A stretch of DNA of 64,000 nt from CAVQWT01 sp963717705. GTDB taxonomy: Bacteria > Pseudomonadota > Gammaproteobacteria > Burkholderiales > Casimicrobiaceae. Where the stretch lies: contig CAVQWT010000005.1 of assembly GCA_963717705.1 (NCBI GenBank), positions 837,361 to 901,360 on the forward strand, given 5' to 3'. Position numbers and translations under genes: made by a program. The notes under the pieces were generated by a model. That model did not search any database. It was not told the DNA's origin and was given only the letters and a program-made list of their open reading frames with translations. The first letter of the stretch is position 1, and every line of letters begins with the position of its first letter. Shown here piece after piece: positions 17,988-26,192 of this stretch.

Positions 17988-19048
17988 GACGCGAGGAACG
18001 CGTCGACCGCGGCGCGGGTGACGCGCCACTGGGCGCCGATCTTCTTGCCCTTGAGATCGCCCGACTCGAGGGTCGCGACGACGTCGGCCTCGGTCACGCC
18101 GAGGCGCTGCGCGACCTGCGCCGGCGTCAGGAGCTCGGCGCCGCCGGCGGCGGCCGGCGCCGGCGCGGCGATGCCCGGCGTCGACTGCGCCATCAGGCCG
18201 CCCTGCTGGTTCATCATCTGCTGGGCCATCGCCATGCCGACGGCCATCTCCGCCGCCATGCCGCCGGCGCCGCCACTGCCGCCCTTCTCCATGCCCTGCG
18301 CCATCTGGAACTTGACGTAATCGTTGAGGTTGCCGACCGCCGCCATGCTCGAGCGCTTGTCGATCGCCTGCTCGACTTCGGGCGGCACCGACACGTTCTC
18401 GACGATGAACGACGTCATCTCGAGACCGTACTTGGCGCCGATGACGGGGTTGATCAGCGGCAGCAGCGCCTCGCCGAGCTCGCCGTAGCGCGACGCGACG
18501 TCGAGCGCCGGGATCTTCGCCTCGGCCAGCGCGTCGGAGAACACGCTGACCAGCCGCGAGCGCATGGTGTCGGCGAATTCGTCCAGCCGGAAGTGGTGGT
18601 CGGTGCCGGCGACTTCCTTCAGGAACTTCTTCGCGTCGACGATGCGGAAGTCGTAGGTGCCGTACGCGCGCAGCCGCACGATGCCGAAGTCGGCGTCGCG
18701 CATCATCACCGGATTCGCCGTGCCCCACTTGTTGCCGGTGAAGACGCGGGTGACGACGTAGTAGACGTCGGCCTTGAACGGGCTCTGGAGCGCGTACTTC
18801 CAGCTCTTGAGGTTGGTGAGGATCGGGATGTTGTCGGTCGTCAGCGTGTGCTTGCCCGGACCGAACTGGTCGCCGAACTCGCCGACGTAGACGAACTGCG
18901 CGAGCTGGGACTCGCGCACGATCAGCTGCGCGCCGTTCTTGATCTCCTTGTCCTCGTCGGGGAACCGGTACGACAGCGTGTCGCGCGAGTCGTCGGTCCA
19001 CTCGATGATGTCGATGAACTGTTTCTTGAGGAAATCGATGATGGCCAT
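17984..19048 (-). CDS. SPFH-domain protein (YdjI/virion-core-like) with C-terminal excisionase-type HTH
   Basis: 354 residues. The start MAIIDFLKKQFIDIIEW and region IVRESQLAQFVYVGEFGDQFGPGKHTL match the YdjI-like branch of SPFH proteins (residues about 1-235). These form membrane-associated scaffolds and, in Bacillus, work with the PspA homologue YdjF. A Met/Gly/Gln-rich linker follows (about 248-290). The last 50 residues (LLTPAQVAQRLGVTEADVVA, then GAQWRVTRAAVDAFLAS) fit a HTH_17/excisionase-like helix-turn-helix. There is no classical N-terminal membrane helix. It heads a leftward operon with DUF4019 and a zinc-ribbon protein. Confidence 0.87.
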   Translation of the reverse strand: MAIIDFLKKQFIDIIEWTDDSRDTLSYRFPDEDKEIKNGAQLIVRESQLAQFVYVGEFGDQFGPGKHTLTTDNIPILTNLKSWKYALQSPFKADVYYVVTRVFTGNKWGTANPVMMRDADFGIVRLRAYGTYDFRIVDAKKFLKEVAGTDHHFRLDEFADTMRSRLVSVFSDALAEAKIPALDVASRYGELGEALLPLINPVIGAKYGLEMTSFIVENVSVPPEVEQAIDKRSSMAAVGNLNDYVKFQMAQGMEKGGSGGAGGMAAEMAVGMAMAQQMMNQQGGLMAQSTPGIAAPAPAAAGGAELLTPAQVAQRLGVTEADVVATLESGDLKGKKIGAQWRVTRAAVDAFLAS

Positions 19049-19122
19049 CGGCGGGTTCTCCAGGGGCGGGGGCGGGAGGTGCGGGCAGGACTGCGTGTGG
19101 CGCGTATCGGCGCTGCGCCGGT

Positions 19123-19156
19123 CCGACCGCCGCCCGGCCAGCCGGGCAGCGGTCGG
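19123..19156 (-). terminator. strong hairpin between dsbC and the SPFH gene
   Basis: A 34-base near-perfect palindrome: 15 paired positions with one C/A mismatch and a 4-base CCAG loop. It sits just after the dsbC stop at 19163 and before the SPFH start. There is no T-run, so it may be a Rho-type or mRNA-stabilising structure rather than a classical terminator. Confidence 0.5.
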
Positions 19157-19162
19157 AGGACG

Positions 19163-19952
19163 CTACTTCTTCGCCGCCGCGGCGATCTTCTTCAGCTCGG
19201 CTTCGGCGTTGGCGAACTCCGTCTCGAGCTGCTGCCGCCGGCAGCGCACCCGGGACGACGGAGCCGTCGGCAAACACCAGCGTCGGCGTCGCGGTCACGC
19301 GCAGCTTCTGTCCGAGCGCAGCGGTGGCCTGGATCGGATCCTTGCAGTCACCCTTGTTGTCCGGCAGCGCGCCGCTCTCGAAGAACGCGTCCCAGGCTTT
19401 CTGGCGGTCGGGAGCGCACCAGATCTGGCGCGACTTCCGCGCGGCGTCCGGGTGCAGCTGGTCGATCGGGAACAGGAACGTGTAGATCGTCACGTTGTCG
19501 ATCGACTTGAGGTCGTTCTCCAGACGCGCGCAGAACGGGCAGTCGGCGTCGGAGAAGACCGCGAGCTTGCGGGCGCCGGTGCCCTTGACCTTCTTGATCG
19601 CGAGGTCGAGCGGCAACTGATCCCACGCCACGCGGTTGAGCTTGCGCTGGCGCTCCTCGGTCAGGTTGCGCTTGGAGGCGGCGTCGTAGAGGTTCCCGAT
19701 GAGGATGTAGCTCGCCTTGGCGTCGGTGTAGATGAGCCGGTCCTCGAGCAGCGCCTCGTACAGGCCGCCGTACGCGGTCTTGCCGACGTTGGTGATAGGT
19801 GCGCCGGGGAAGCGCTGTTCGAGCAGCTTCTTGAGCGCAGCCGCCTCGCCGGTGGGCGGACGTTCCGGCGCCGGCTGTGCCAGCGCCAACGGCGCGAGGA
19901 GCGCCAGCGCCAGCATGGCGGCGGCGCGACGAAGGGGAGCGTATGTAATCAC
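19163..19952 (-). CDS. dsbC: DsbC-family thiol:disulfide isomerase, frameshifted near the 3' end
   Basis: GTG start at 19952 with a GGAG ribosome-binding site 8 bases upstream. Signal peptide about 12-26 (MLALALLAPLALAQ). The N-terminal dimerisation domain includes KKLLEQRFPGAPITNV and the thioredoxin domain has FSDADCPFCARLEND, giving the CPFC active site near 138-141, with TATPTLVFADGS (cis-Pro) near 225. The expected tail (QQLETEFANAEAELKKIAA, then a TAG at 19163) is in another frame. The span is 790 bases, one more than a multiple of three, with the extra base around 19236-19242. In the uncorrected frame the ORF runs on far into the SPFH gene. It would be the periplasmic disulfide isomerase kept reduced by DsbD. 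Confidence 0.85.
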
Positions 19953-19977
19953 GGGAAATCTCCGGCAATGGGCGCCA

Positions 19978-21168
19978 TCAGTGCAGCGCAGGTTGCGCCA
20001 GCAGGCGCTTGACGAGGGGAAGTCGTTCGACGGCCGCGAGGCCGTGGTTGCGCAGGCTGGCCACCCAGGGTTCCCGCGCGCCGAACAGCCGCGCGAGTCC
20101 GTCGGTGACGCCCTGCATCGCTGCCACCGGCATCGCGCGCCGGCGGGAGAAACGATCGAGCAGGATGGACGCGCCGGCATCGCGGACGGGGCCGCGCTCG
20201 GCGAGGATGGCCGCCAGCGCCTCGGCGTCGCCGAAGCCCAGGTTGACGCCCTGGCCGGCCAGCGGGTGCACGCCGTGCGCGGCGTCGCCGACCAGTGCCA
20301 GCCGGTGCCCGGTGATCGCCGGCAGCTTCAGCAGCTGCAGCGGAAAACCGGCCGCCGGGGTGAGCGGCGCCAGCTCGCCCAGCGTGCGGGCGCCGGCATC
20401 GGCAACGCGCGCCGCCAGCTCGGCCGGCGCGAGGGCGAGCAGTTCGCGCGCCTGCGCTTCGGGCGCCGACCAGACGATCGACATCCGGCGACCCGGCAGC
20501 GGCAGCCACGCGAGAATGCCGCCGTCGTCGCGAAACCATTGCCGCGCGACGCCGTGATGCGCTCGCTCGCACGAAAAATTGGCGACGACCGCCGTCTGGC
20601 CGTAGGGCCGCGCCGGCGCGTCGAGGCCCGCTGCCGAGCGCACCCACGAACGGACCCCGTCGGCGGCGACGACGAGCCGTGCCGTGAGGCTGCCGCCGTC
20701 GGCGAGGTCGAGCCGCGCCGAATCGGCCGACGCCGCGAAGGCGGCGAAGGTGACGGGCGCGAAGGTATCCACGCCGGCGGCGCGCACCGCCGGCACCAGC
20801 GCGGCCCGGAGCGCACGTTCCTCGACGATCCACGCCAGCGCGCGCTCGCCGAGGTCCCACGCCGAGAACGCGAGTTCCGCGCCGCGGTCGCCGGTCACCT
20901 GCATGGTCTCGACGGCGGCGATGCGGGCACAGGGCAGCGCCTGCCATGCGCCCAGCGAATGGAGGAACGCCGCACTCGCCGGGCTGATCGCGTACACGCG
21001 CGCATCCCAGTCGTCGTCGGCGTCGACGGCGACGTCGGGCGCGGCGACCGCAGCGCGATCGGCCAGCGCCACGCGCAGGCCGGAACGCGCGAGCGCCGGC
21101 GCGAGCGCGAGGCCGACGAGGCCGGCGCCGGCGATCACGACGTCGTAGGGGGCGGCCGGTGCGGTCAC
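19978..21168 (-). CDS. ubiH: FAD-dependent UbiH/UbiF/VisC-family hydroxylase
   Basis: 396 residues from the GTG at 21168, which overlaps the hslV stop (GTGA). The FAD motif VVIAGAGLVGLALAPALA is at about 9-26. The second FAD/NADH fingerprint is VVAADGVRSWVR (about 160-171), and the GD motif LVGDAAHGVHPLAGQGVNLG is near 276-295. This is the aromatic hydroxylase family that oxidises the ring in ubiquinone biosynthesis; which ring position (UbiH, UbiF, UbiI or VisC) cannot be decided from sequence alone. It sits between hslV and dsbC in the same leftward transcript. Confidence 0.88.
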   Translation of the reverse strand: MTAPAAPYDVVIAGAGLVGLALAPALARSGLRVALADRAAVAAPDVAVDADDDWDARVYAISPASAAFLHSLGAWQALPCARIAAVETMQVTGDRGAELAFSAWDLGERALAWIVEERALRAALVPAVRAAGVDTFAPVTFAAFAASADSARLDLADGGSLTARLVVAADGVRSWVRSAAGLDAPARPYGQTAVVANFSCERAHHGVARQWFRDDGGILAWLPLPGRRMSIVWSAPEAQARELLALAPAELAARVADAGARTLGELAPLTPAAGFPLQLLKLPAITGHRLALVGDAAHGVHPLAGQGVNLGFGDAEALAAILAERGPVRDAGASILLDRFSRRRAMPVAAMQGVTDGLARLFGAREPWVASLRNHGLAAVERLPLVKRLLAQPALH

Positions 21169-21716
21169 GGAGTGTCCTCCATCGGCAGCGTCTCGATCGT
21201 GTGCTGCTGGTTGGTGTAGATGCAAAGGTCGCCGGCGATGGTCAGCGCCTGCTTGACGATGGCAGCCGCCGGCAGCGCGGTGTTGTCGAGCAGCGCCCTG
21301 GCCGCCGCCTGCGCGTAGGGGCCGCCCGAGCCGATGGCGACGATGCCGTGCTCGGGCTCGAGCACGTCGCCGTTGCCGGTGATCACCAGCGATGCCGTGA
21401 GGTCGGCCACCGCGAGCATCGCTTCCAGTCGGCGCAGCACGCGGTCCGAGCGCCAGTCCTTGGCGAGCTCGACCGCCGAGCGCGTCAGGTGGCCCTGATG
21501 TTTGTCGAGCTTGGCCTCGAACCGCTCGAACAGCGTGAACGCATCCGCGGTCGCGCCGGCGAAACCCGCGAGCACGCGGTCGTGATAGATCCGCCGCACC
21601 TTGCGCGCGCTCGACTTGATGACGACGGCGCCGAGCGTGACCTGGCCGTCGCCGCCGAGCGCAACCGCGCCGTTGCGGCGGACGGAAAGGATCGTGGTGC
21701 CGTGGAACTGCTCCAT
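21165..21716 (-). CDS. hslV: ATP-dependent protease peptidase subunit HslV
   Basis: 183 residues. A short propeptide (MEQFHG) precedes TTILSVRRNG, leaving the N-terminal Thr nucleophile of the beta-type proteasome-like fold. GGDGQVTLG and IGSGGPYAQAAARAL are typical HslV motifs. HslV dodecamers degrade proteins unfolded by HslU. The partner hslU is about 8.4 kb away on the other strand, although the two are usually adjacent. Here hslV is instead coupled to ubiH and dsbC. Confidence 0.96.
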   Translation of the reverse strand: MEQFHGTTILSVRRNGAVALGGDGQVTLGAVVIKSSARKVRRIYHDRVLAGFAGATADAFTLFERFEAKLDKHQGHLTRSAVELAKDWRSDRVLRRLEAMLAVADLTASLVITGNGDVLEPEHGIVAIGSGGPYAQAAARALLDNTALPAAAIVKQALTIAGDLCIYTNQQHTIETLPMEDTP

Positions 21717-21813
21717 GGGGCGTCGGGTTCGGTGGCTCGTGGTTAGGACCGGCGGTGGCCGGGATGGTTGCATCGGGTCCGGGGCCGGGGTTCCGGCGAC
21801 CCCGGCATGTGGT

Positions 21814-21848
21814 GCCGTCCGGCTGCCGCGGCAAGGGCGCCGGACGGC
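21814..21848 (-). terminator. 9-bp-stem hairpin after the STAS protein gene
   Basis: GCCGTCCGG at 21814-21822 pairs perfectly with CCGGACGGC at 21840-21848. It lies in the 185-base gap between the STAS gene and hslV. There is no U-tract, so its role as a terminator is only plausible. Confidence 0.35.
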
Positions 21849-21901
21849 GGAGTCCGGTAACGCCACGGCCCGCGACGGGCGGGCCTCCCGGGATCGAGGG
21901 G

Positions 21902-23158
21902 CTAGTCTGCCTTTTTCACGAAATGGCGGGGAGAAATGCCGATGAGCAGCAGCAACGCGCGGACGATCGGCGTCGCGCCGACGATTTGCACCGCCTTTCG
22001 CTGCTGCTCGATCCGGTGGACGGCGTTGAGAAGCGCCCCCGCGCAGACGAAATCGACCCGCTCGACCGCGGTCATGTCGACCGGGATGATGGCGCGGGTG
22101 TGGGCGAATTCCTGCAGCCGCACGAGCTGCGGCGGCATCGATCCCGTCATGACGCCGCTCCACGGCAGCATCTCGGCGTTGGGGTCGACGGCGCCGGCTT
22201 CGGCGCCGTCGGCGGTCGGCGTGTCGGGCACGACGGGCGGCTCCGGCGGCGCCACGTCGACCGGGGGCTCCCACGACGGCGGGGACATCTCGAAGGCCAC
22301 CGCGTACTCGACGGCGCGATCGTCGAACGCCTGCTGGTTGTGCGACCACTGCAGCAACTCGAGCGCGAGCTGCCACGACCCCTCTCCGCCTTCGCGTCCG
22401 CGGCGGACGGCGATGTCGAGCACCGGCTTCATCCGTTCGGCCCGCTGCAGCAGCAGCGGAAACCGCTTGCGCCGCGCCAGCGCGAGCGCGTCGGCCAGCA
22501 ACTTGGCGCCCGCATCGTCGAAGCCTGTGACCGACGCGAAGTCCAGCCGCGCCTGCGGCACATCCTTCTCGATCGCGCGCTTCAGCCCCTCGAGCTGCGG
22601 CGCGCTGGCCGCGGTGAGCTTGCCGGTGATGCCGATGTAGCCGCCGGCCACCGGCCGCAGGGCCGCCTTCGGCTTCGCGCGATCCTCCCATGGGGGCGCC
22701 GAGCGCTCGAACTGCACGACGTACTGCAGCGCGTACTGGTCGAACGCCGCGCGATCTCCCGCGCGCTGCAGCAGGTCGAACAGCGCCAGCCACGCCAGCG
22801 GCGACAGCTTGGTGTCGTGATCCCCGATGACGCCCTGTTCCAGCAACGCACGCGCGGGCTGCGCCTGACCGCTGGCGAACAGCAGCGCGGCGTTCTCCAG
22901 CATCGCGCACAGTCCAGGGTTGGCCTGCGCGACCTCGAATGATGCAGGTTGCGACGGCGAGAACTCGATCAGGCTGGCGCCGGTCACCGTGATGTCCGCC
23001 TGCGCCGGCTGCGGCCGCCCGCGCTCGCCGGGACGCGCGTCGGCCTGCGCGGCGACCTCGCGCGCCGACACCGGTCGCGCGGGGGCGGGACCGCGGGCCT
23101 TGGGGTCGGGGCGAAGCGGTTCAGGCTTCTTCGCCGGGGGCTTGGAGAACAGGGCCAT
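21902..23158 (-). CDS. protein with two STAS-like domains
   Basis: 418 residues. A Pro/Lys-rich, probably disordered N-terminus (1-60) is followed by a helical region (about 75-150, AMLENAALLFASGQAQPARALLEQ). A first STAS-like fold follows, with YIGITGKLTAASAPQLEGL and RLDFASVTGFDDAGAKLL. A helical linker comes next, then a second STAS-like fold (AIIPVDMTAVERVDFVCAGA). STAS domains bind partner proteins or nucleotides in anti-sigma pathways. No kinase or sigma factor is nearby and I see no obvious phosphorylatable Ser at the canonical place. The specific function is unknown. Confidence 0.8.
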   Translation of the reverse strand: MALFSKPPAKKPEPLRPDPKARGPAPARPVSAREVAAQADARPGERGRPQPAQADITVTGASLIEFSPSQPASFEVAQANPGLCAMLENAALLFASGQAQPARALLEQGVIGDHDTKLSPLAWLALFDLLQRAGDRAAFDQYALQYVVQFERSAPPWEDRAKPKAALRPVAGGYIGITGKLTAASAPQLEGLKRAIEKDVPQARLDFASVTGFDDAGAKLLADALALARRKRFPLLLQRAERMKPVLDIAVRRGREGGEGSWQLALELLQWSHNQQAFDDRAVEYAVAFEMSPPSWEPPVDVAPPEPPVVPDTPTADGAEAGAVDPNAEMLPWSGVMTGSMPPQLVRLQEFAHTRAIIPVDMTAVERVDFVCAGALLNAVHRIEQQRKAVQIVGATPIVRALLLLIGISPRHFVKKAD

Positions 23159-23217
23159 CGAAAGGGAGTGGGGTGCGGCGCCGCGGGGCGGGAAAGGCGT
23201 TGGAAACCAAGCCTTTG

Positions 23218-23223
23218 ATTATG
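23218..23223 (-). promoter_or_regulatory. putative -10 box CATAAT of the STAS gene
   Basis: On the minus strand CATAAT followed by C lies about 60 bases before the STAS gene ATG, inside the only A+T-rich patch of this gap and downstream of a hairpin that follows sodB. Confidence 0.3.
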
Positions 23224-23296
23224 TTCCCGGCATACCGATCCGACAAGCGAGGACGGGCCCGGCGGGGCGCCGGAAGGGCGACGTACCCAAAGCGGA

Positions 23297-23316
23297 ACGG
23301 CCGGTTGCCCGGCCGT
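23297..23316 (-). terminator. terminator-like hairpin after sodB
   Basis: The 8-bp perfect stem ACGGCCGG/CCGGCCGT encloses a 4-base loop (TTGC on plus, GCAA on minus). On the minus strand the stem is followed by TCCGCTTT, and on the plus strand by CTTT. It lies about 40 bases after the sodB stop and fits a terminator before the STAS promoter. Confidence 0.6.
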
Positions 23317-23354
23317 CTTTGCGGTGGCGCGACCCCGCTTTCGCGGGCGCGGCC

Positions 23355-23960
23355 TCAGGCCTTGCCCAGGTTCTCGGCGGCAAAGTCCCAGTTGAGCAGC
23401 TTGTCGATCAGCGCGTTGACGTAGTCGGCGCGCTTGTTCTGGTAGTCGAGGTAGTAGGCGTGCTCCCACACGTCGATCGTCAGCAGCGGCGTCTGGCCCT
23501 TGGTGAATGGAACCTCGGCGTTGCCGGTCTTGACGACCTTGAGCTTGCCGGCTTCGACGACCAGCCAGCCCCAGCCGGAGCCGAACTGCGACACCGTCGT
23601 CGCCGCGAACTCCTTCCTGAAGTTGTCGTAGCCGCCGAGGTCGCTGTCGATCATCGCGGCCAGCCGGCCCGACGGCTTGCCGCCGCCGTTGGGCTTGAGG
23701 CTGTGCCAGTAGAACGTGTGGTTCCAGATCTGCGCCGAGTTGTTGAAGACGGCAGCCTGGTCGGCCTTGCCGGCCGAGTCGCGGATCACCTTGTCGAGCG
23801 CGGCGCCTTCGTGCGCGGTGCCCTTGACGAGGTTGTTGAGATTGTCGACGTAGGTCTTGTGGTGCTTGCCGTAATGGAAGCCCAGCGTGTTGGCCGAGAT
23901 CACCGGCGCGAGCGCGGTGTCGGCGTACGGCAGCGGGGGAAGGACAAAGGGTTCGGCCAT
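23355..23960 (-). CDS. sodB: superoxide dismutase [Fe]/[Mn]
   Basis: 201 residues from ATG 23960 (MAEPFVLPPLPY); the 12-residue extension to 23996 would overlap dksA. Metal ligands are visible as the first His in FHYGKHHKTYVDNL, the second in WNHTFYWHSL, and Asp/His in DVWEHAYYLDYQN. FNNSAQIWNHTF and GSGWGWLV fit the Fe-type branch. It detoxifies cytoplasmic superoxide. It lies 32 bases downstream of dksA and is probably cotranscribed, with a hairpin after it. Confidence 0.95.
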   Translation of the reverse strand: MAEPFVLPPLPYADTALAPVISANTLGFHYGKHHKTYVDNLNNLVKGTAHEGAALDKVIRDSAGKADQAAVFNNSAQIWNHTFYWHSLKPNGGGKPSGRLAAMIDSDLGGYDNFRKEFAATTVSQFGSGWGWLVVEAGKLKVVKTGNAEVPFTKGQTPLLTIDVWEHAYYLDYQNKRADYVNALIDKLLNWDFAAENLGKA

Positions 23961-23992
23961 GGTGTCGGACTCCGTAGGGGTGGGGCGGGAGG

Positions 23993-24490
23993 TCAATCCC
24001 CGTACATCTTCTGGACGCGCTCGCGCCGCTCCTGCGCTTCGAGCGAGAGCGTGGCAGTGGGCCGTGCGAGCAGCCGCGCGACGCCGATCGGCTCGCCGGT
24101 TTCCTCGCAGTAGCCGTAGCTTCCTTCGTCGATCAACCGCAGCGACTTCTCGACCTTCTTCAGCAGCTTGCGCTCGCGGTCGCGCGTGCGCAATTCGAGT
24201 GTGTACTCCTCCTCGAGGGTCGCCCGGTCCGACGGGTCGGTGGTGACCTCGTTCTCGCGCAGGTGCTGGCCGGTGTCGTCGGCGTTGTTCAGCAGCTGGT
24301 CGCGCAGCTCGACGAGGCGCGCCTTGAAGAACGCGAGCTGCGCGTCGTTCATGTAGTCCTTTTCCGGCGCCTTCAGCAGGTCTTCCTCGGTGAGGACCTT
24401 GACCTTGCGCGGCGCCGCCGGAGCGGACGCGGACGGCGTCCCCCGGGCGGCGGGGGTTGCTCTAGCGGCGGATGTCTTCGTAGCTGCCAT
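23993..24490 (-). CDS. dksA: RNA polymerase-binding transcription factor DksA
   Basis: 165 residues. An Ala/Thr-rich N-terminal extension precedes the coiled-coil domain (about 50-120, with YMNDAQLAFFKARLVELRDQ and NEVTTDPSDRATLEEEYTL). The DxxDxA coiled-coil tip appears as DPSDRA. The C-terminal zinc-finger region reads YGYCEETGEPIGVARLLARP and TATLSLEAQERRE, so only one of the four zinc Cys remains, a form also seen in other betaproteobacterial DksA proteins. It modulates rRNA and amino-acid promoters with ppGpp. A TATAAT box lies upstream at 24573-24578. Confidence 0.94.
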   Translation of the reverse strand: MAATKTSAARATPAARGTPSASAPAAPRKVKVLTEEDLLKAPEKDYMNDAQLAFFKARLVELRDQLLNNADDTGQHLRENEVTTDPSDRATLEEEYTLELRTRDRERKLLKKVEKSLRLIDEGSYGYCEETGEPIGVARLLARPTATLSLEAQERRERVQKMYGD

Positions 24491-24572
24491 CTATGACCTC
24501 GGTTGCCTCGGTTGCCGGGGATGCCGCGTCGGCCGGATTCCGCCCCGGCTGACCGCTCCCCATAAACGATCG

Positions 24573-24578
24573 ATTATA
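24573..24578 (-). promoter_or_regulatory. putative -10 box TATAAT of dksA
   Basis: On the minus strand the perfect hexamer TATAAT followed by CG lies about 82 bases before the dksA ATG. It forms a divergent pair with the pyrC -10 box. No clear -35 is visible at 16-18 bases. Confidence 0.5.
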
Positions 24579-24652
24579 TCCTGCAAGCGGCGTGTGCCGC
24601 CATCGCCTCGCCCGCCCTCCCGACGGTCGGGGACGGCGGCGGAGCTTGACCG

Positions 24653-24658
24653 TATAAT
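24653..24658 (+). promoter_or_regulatory. putative -10 box TATAAT of pyrC
   Basis: TATAAT followed by CG lies 33 bases before the pyrC ATG, in an A-rich leader (an A-run at 24660-24666). It mirrors the dksA -10 box on the opposite strand. Confidence 0.5.
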
Positions 24659-24691
24659 CGAAAAAAATCAACGCCCTGCCGACAAATTTCC

Positions 24692-25738
24692 ATGCCTTCC
24701 CTCCGCGCCCGCGTCACCCTCGCCCGCCCCGACGACTGGCACCTCCACCTGCGGGACGGGGATGCGCTGGCCGCCGTCGTCGGCGCGACGGCCCGCGTGT
24801 TCGGGCGAGCAATCGTCATGCCCAACCTCAAGCCGCCGGTCACGACGGTCGCGCAGGCCGCCGCCTACCGCGACCGCATCCTGGCGGCGCGCCCGCCGGG
24901 CAGCCGATTCGAGCCGCTGATGACGCTGTATCTGACCGACAACACCCCGGCCGACGAGATCGCCGCGGCGCGGGCGTCCGGGTTCGTCCACGCCGTCAAG
25001 TACTACCCGGCCGGCGCGACGACGAACTCGGATTCGGGCGTGACGGCGCTGGAGCGTGCGTATCCCGCACTCGCCGCGATGGAGCGCCATGGTGTCGTGC
25101 TCTCGCTGCACGGCGAAGTCACCGACCCGGAAGTCGACATGTTCGACCGCGAGCGCGTCTTCGTCGACCGCTCGCTGAGCCGGATCGTGCGCGACTTCCC
25201 GGCGCTGAAGGTCGTGCTGGAGCACATCACGACGCGGGAAGCGGCGCAGTTCGTCGCCGGCGCACCGGCGAACGTGGCCGCGACCGTGACGCCGCAGCAC
25301 CTGCTGTGGTCGCGCAACGCGCTGTTCGCCGGCGGCATCCGACCCCACTTCTTCTGCCTGCCCGTACTCAAGCGCGAGACGCACCGGCAGGCGCTGGTGG
25401 CGGCGGCGACCTCGGGCAGCCCGAAGTTCTTCCTCGGCACCGACAGCGCGCCGCACGCGCGGCACACCAAGGAAAACGCCTGCGGCTGCGCGGGCTGCTA
25501 CTCGGCGCCCGCCGCGCTGGAGTTCTACGCGACGGCGTTCGAGGACGCCGGCGCGCTCGATCGTCTCGAGGGCTTCGCGAGCTTCTTCGGCGCCGACTTC
25601 TACGGCCTGCCCCGCCCCGCCGACGCCGTCACGCTGCTGCGAGAGCCCTGGACGCTGCCGACGGAGTACCCGTACGGCGAGCACAGCATCGTGCCCCTGG
25701 CCGCCGGCGAGACCGTCCGCTGGCGGCTTGCGCCCTGA
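24692..25738 (+). CDS. pyrC: dihydroorotase (PyrC, type II)
   Basis: 348 residues, the normal length for homodimeric PyrC. Zinc ligands: HxH in DDWHLHLRDG (about 15-24), the carbamylated Lys in VKYYPAGAT (about 100-108), His in LSLHGEV and LEHITT, and Asp in LGTDSAPH (about 248-255). It cyclises carbamoyl aspartate to dihydroorotate in pyrimidine synthesis. The ATG is supported by the strong TATAAT upstream. rnpB follows about 30 bases after the stop. Confidence 0.96.
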   Translation: MPSLRARVTLARPDDWHLHLRDGDALAAVVGATARVFGRAIVMPNLKPPVTTVAQAAAYRDRILAARPPGSRFEPLMTLYLTDNTPADEIAAARASGFVHAVKYYPAGATTNSDSGVTALERAYPALAAMERHGVVLSLHGEVTDPEVDMFDRERVFVDRSLSRIVRDFPALKVVLEHITTREAAQFVAGAPANVAATVTPQHLLWSRNALFAGGIRPHFFCLPVLKRETHRQALVAAATSGSPKFFLGTDSAPHARHTKENACGCAGCYSAPAALEFYATAFEDAGALDRLEGFASFFGADFYGLPRPADAVTLLREPWTLPTEYPYGEHSIVPLAAGETVRWRLAP

Positions 25739-25754
25739 CCGTCGCCCCGGGTGC

Positions 25755-25760
25755 TATCCT
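25755..25760 (+). promoter_or_regulatory. putative -10 box TATCCT of rnpB
   Basis: TATCCT lies 8 bases before the predicted 5' end of the RNase P RNA, the correct distance for sigma70. It directly follows the pyrC stop. The -35 is not clear. Confidence 0.45.
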
Positions 25761-25768
25761 AGCGACGC

Positions 25769-26122
25769 GAAGTCGGCCGGATCGTCGCTCCCGCGTTCGC
25801 GCGGGGGAGGAAAGTCCGGGCTCCACAGAGCAGGATGCCGGGTAACGCCCGGACGCCATACGTCGCCGTTAGCGCGGTTGACCAAAGCGCGGAACAGGGC
25901 CACAGAGACGAGTCGCTGCGGACGAGGGTCACACCGAGTCCGGAGCGGGTGAAACGCGGCAACCTCCATCCGGAGCAACACCAAATAGGCGGACGACGAC
26001 GCTGCTCGCCGAGTCCGCGGGTAGGTGGCTCGAGCCCGACGGCAACGTCGGGCCCAGAAGAATGACGGTCATAGCGCCGCAAGGCGCCGTAACAGAACCC
26101 GGCTTACAGGCCGGCTTCGCCT
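25769..26122 (+). ncRNA. rnpB: RNase P RNA, class A
   Basis: The conserved core is plain: gaggaaagtccgggctccac near 25806-25825, then GGTAACGCCCGG, GCGAAACCGC-type segments around 25948-25965, CACCAAATAGG, and the 3' ACAGAACCCGGCTTA motif near 26092. The 5' end GAAGTCGGCC (25769-25778) pairs with GGCCGGCTTC (26109-26118), closing helix P1, so the ends are set by pairing. This is the catalytic RNA that matures the tRNA 5' ends. The length of about 350 bases is typical. The rnpA protein gene is not in the window. Confidence 0.96.
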
Positions 26123-26192
26123 TTATCCGCCGGTCGCACGGCAGAACGTCGGCCCCCGGTCACCCGGGTCCGACGAATGCGGGCCGTACCGC

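Noticed and set aside
17529..20180. 883-residue open frame spanning dsbC to DUF4019
   Set aside because: It crosses the SPFH gene out of frame. SPFH, DUF4019 and dsbC are each recognisable in their own frames, so the long frame is a by-product of a one-base shift and few stop codons in G+C-rich DNA.
23993..24490. DksA as a non-functional copy because three zinc Cys are missing
   Set aside because: Single-Cys DksA is, as I recall, usual in betaproteobacteria, and the coiled-coil tip Asp/Ala residues are intact.
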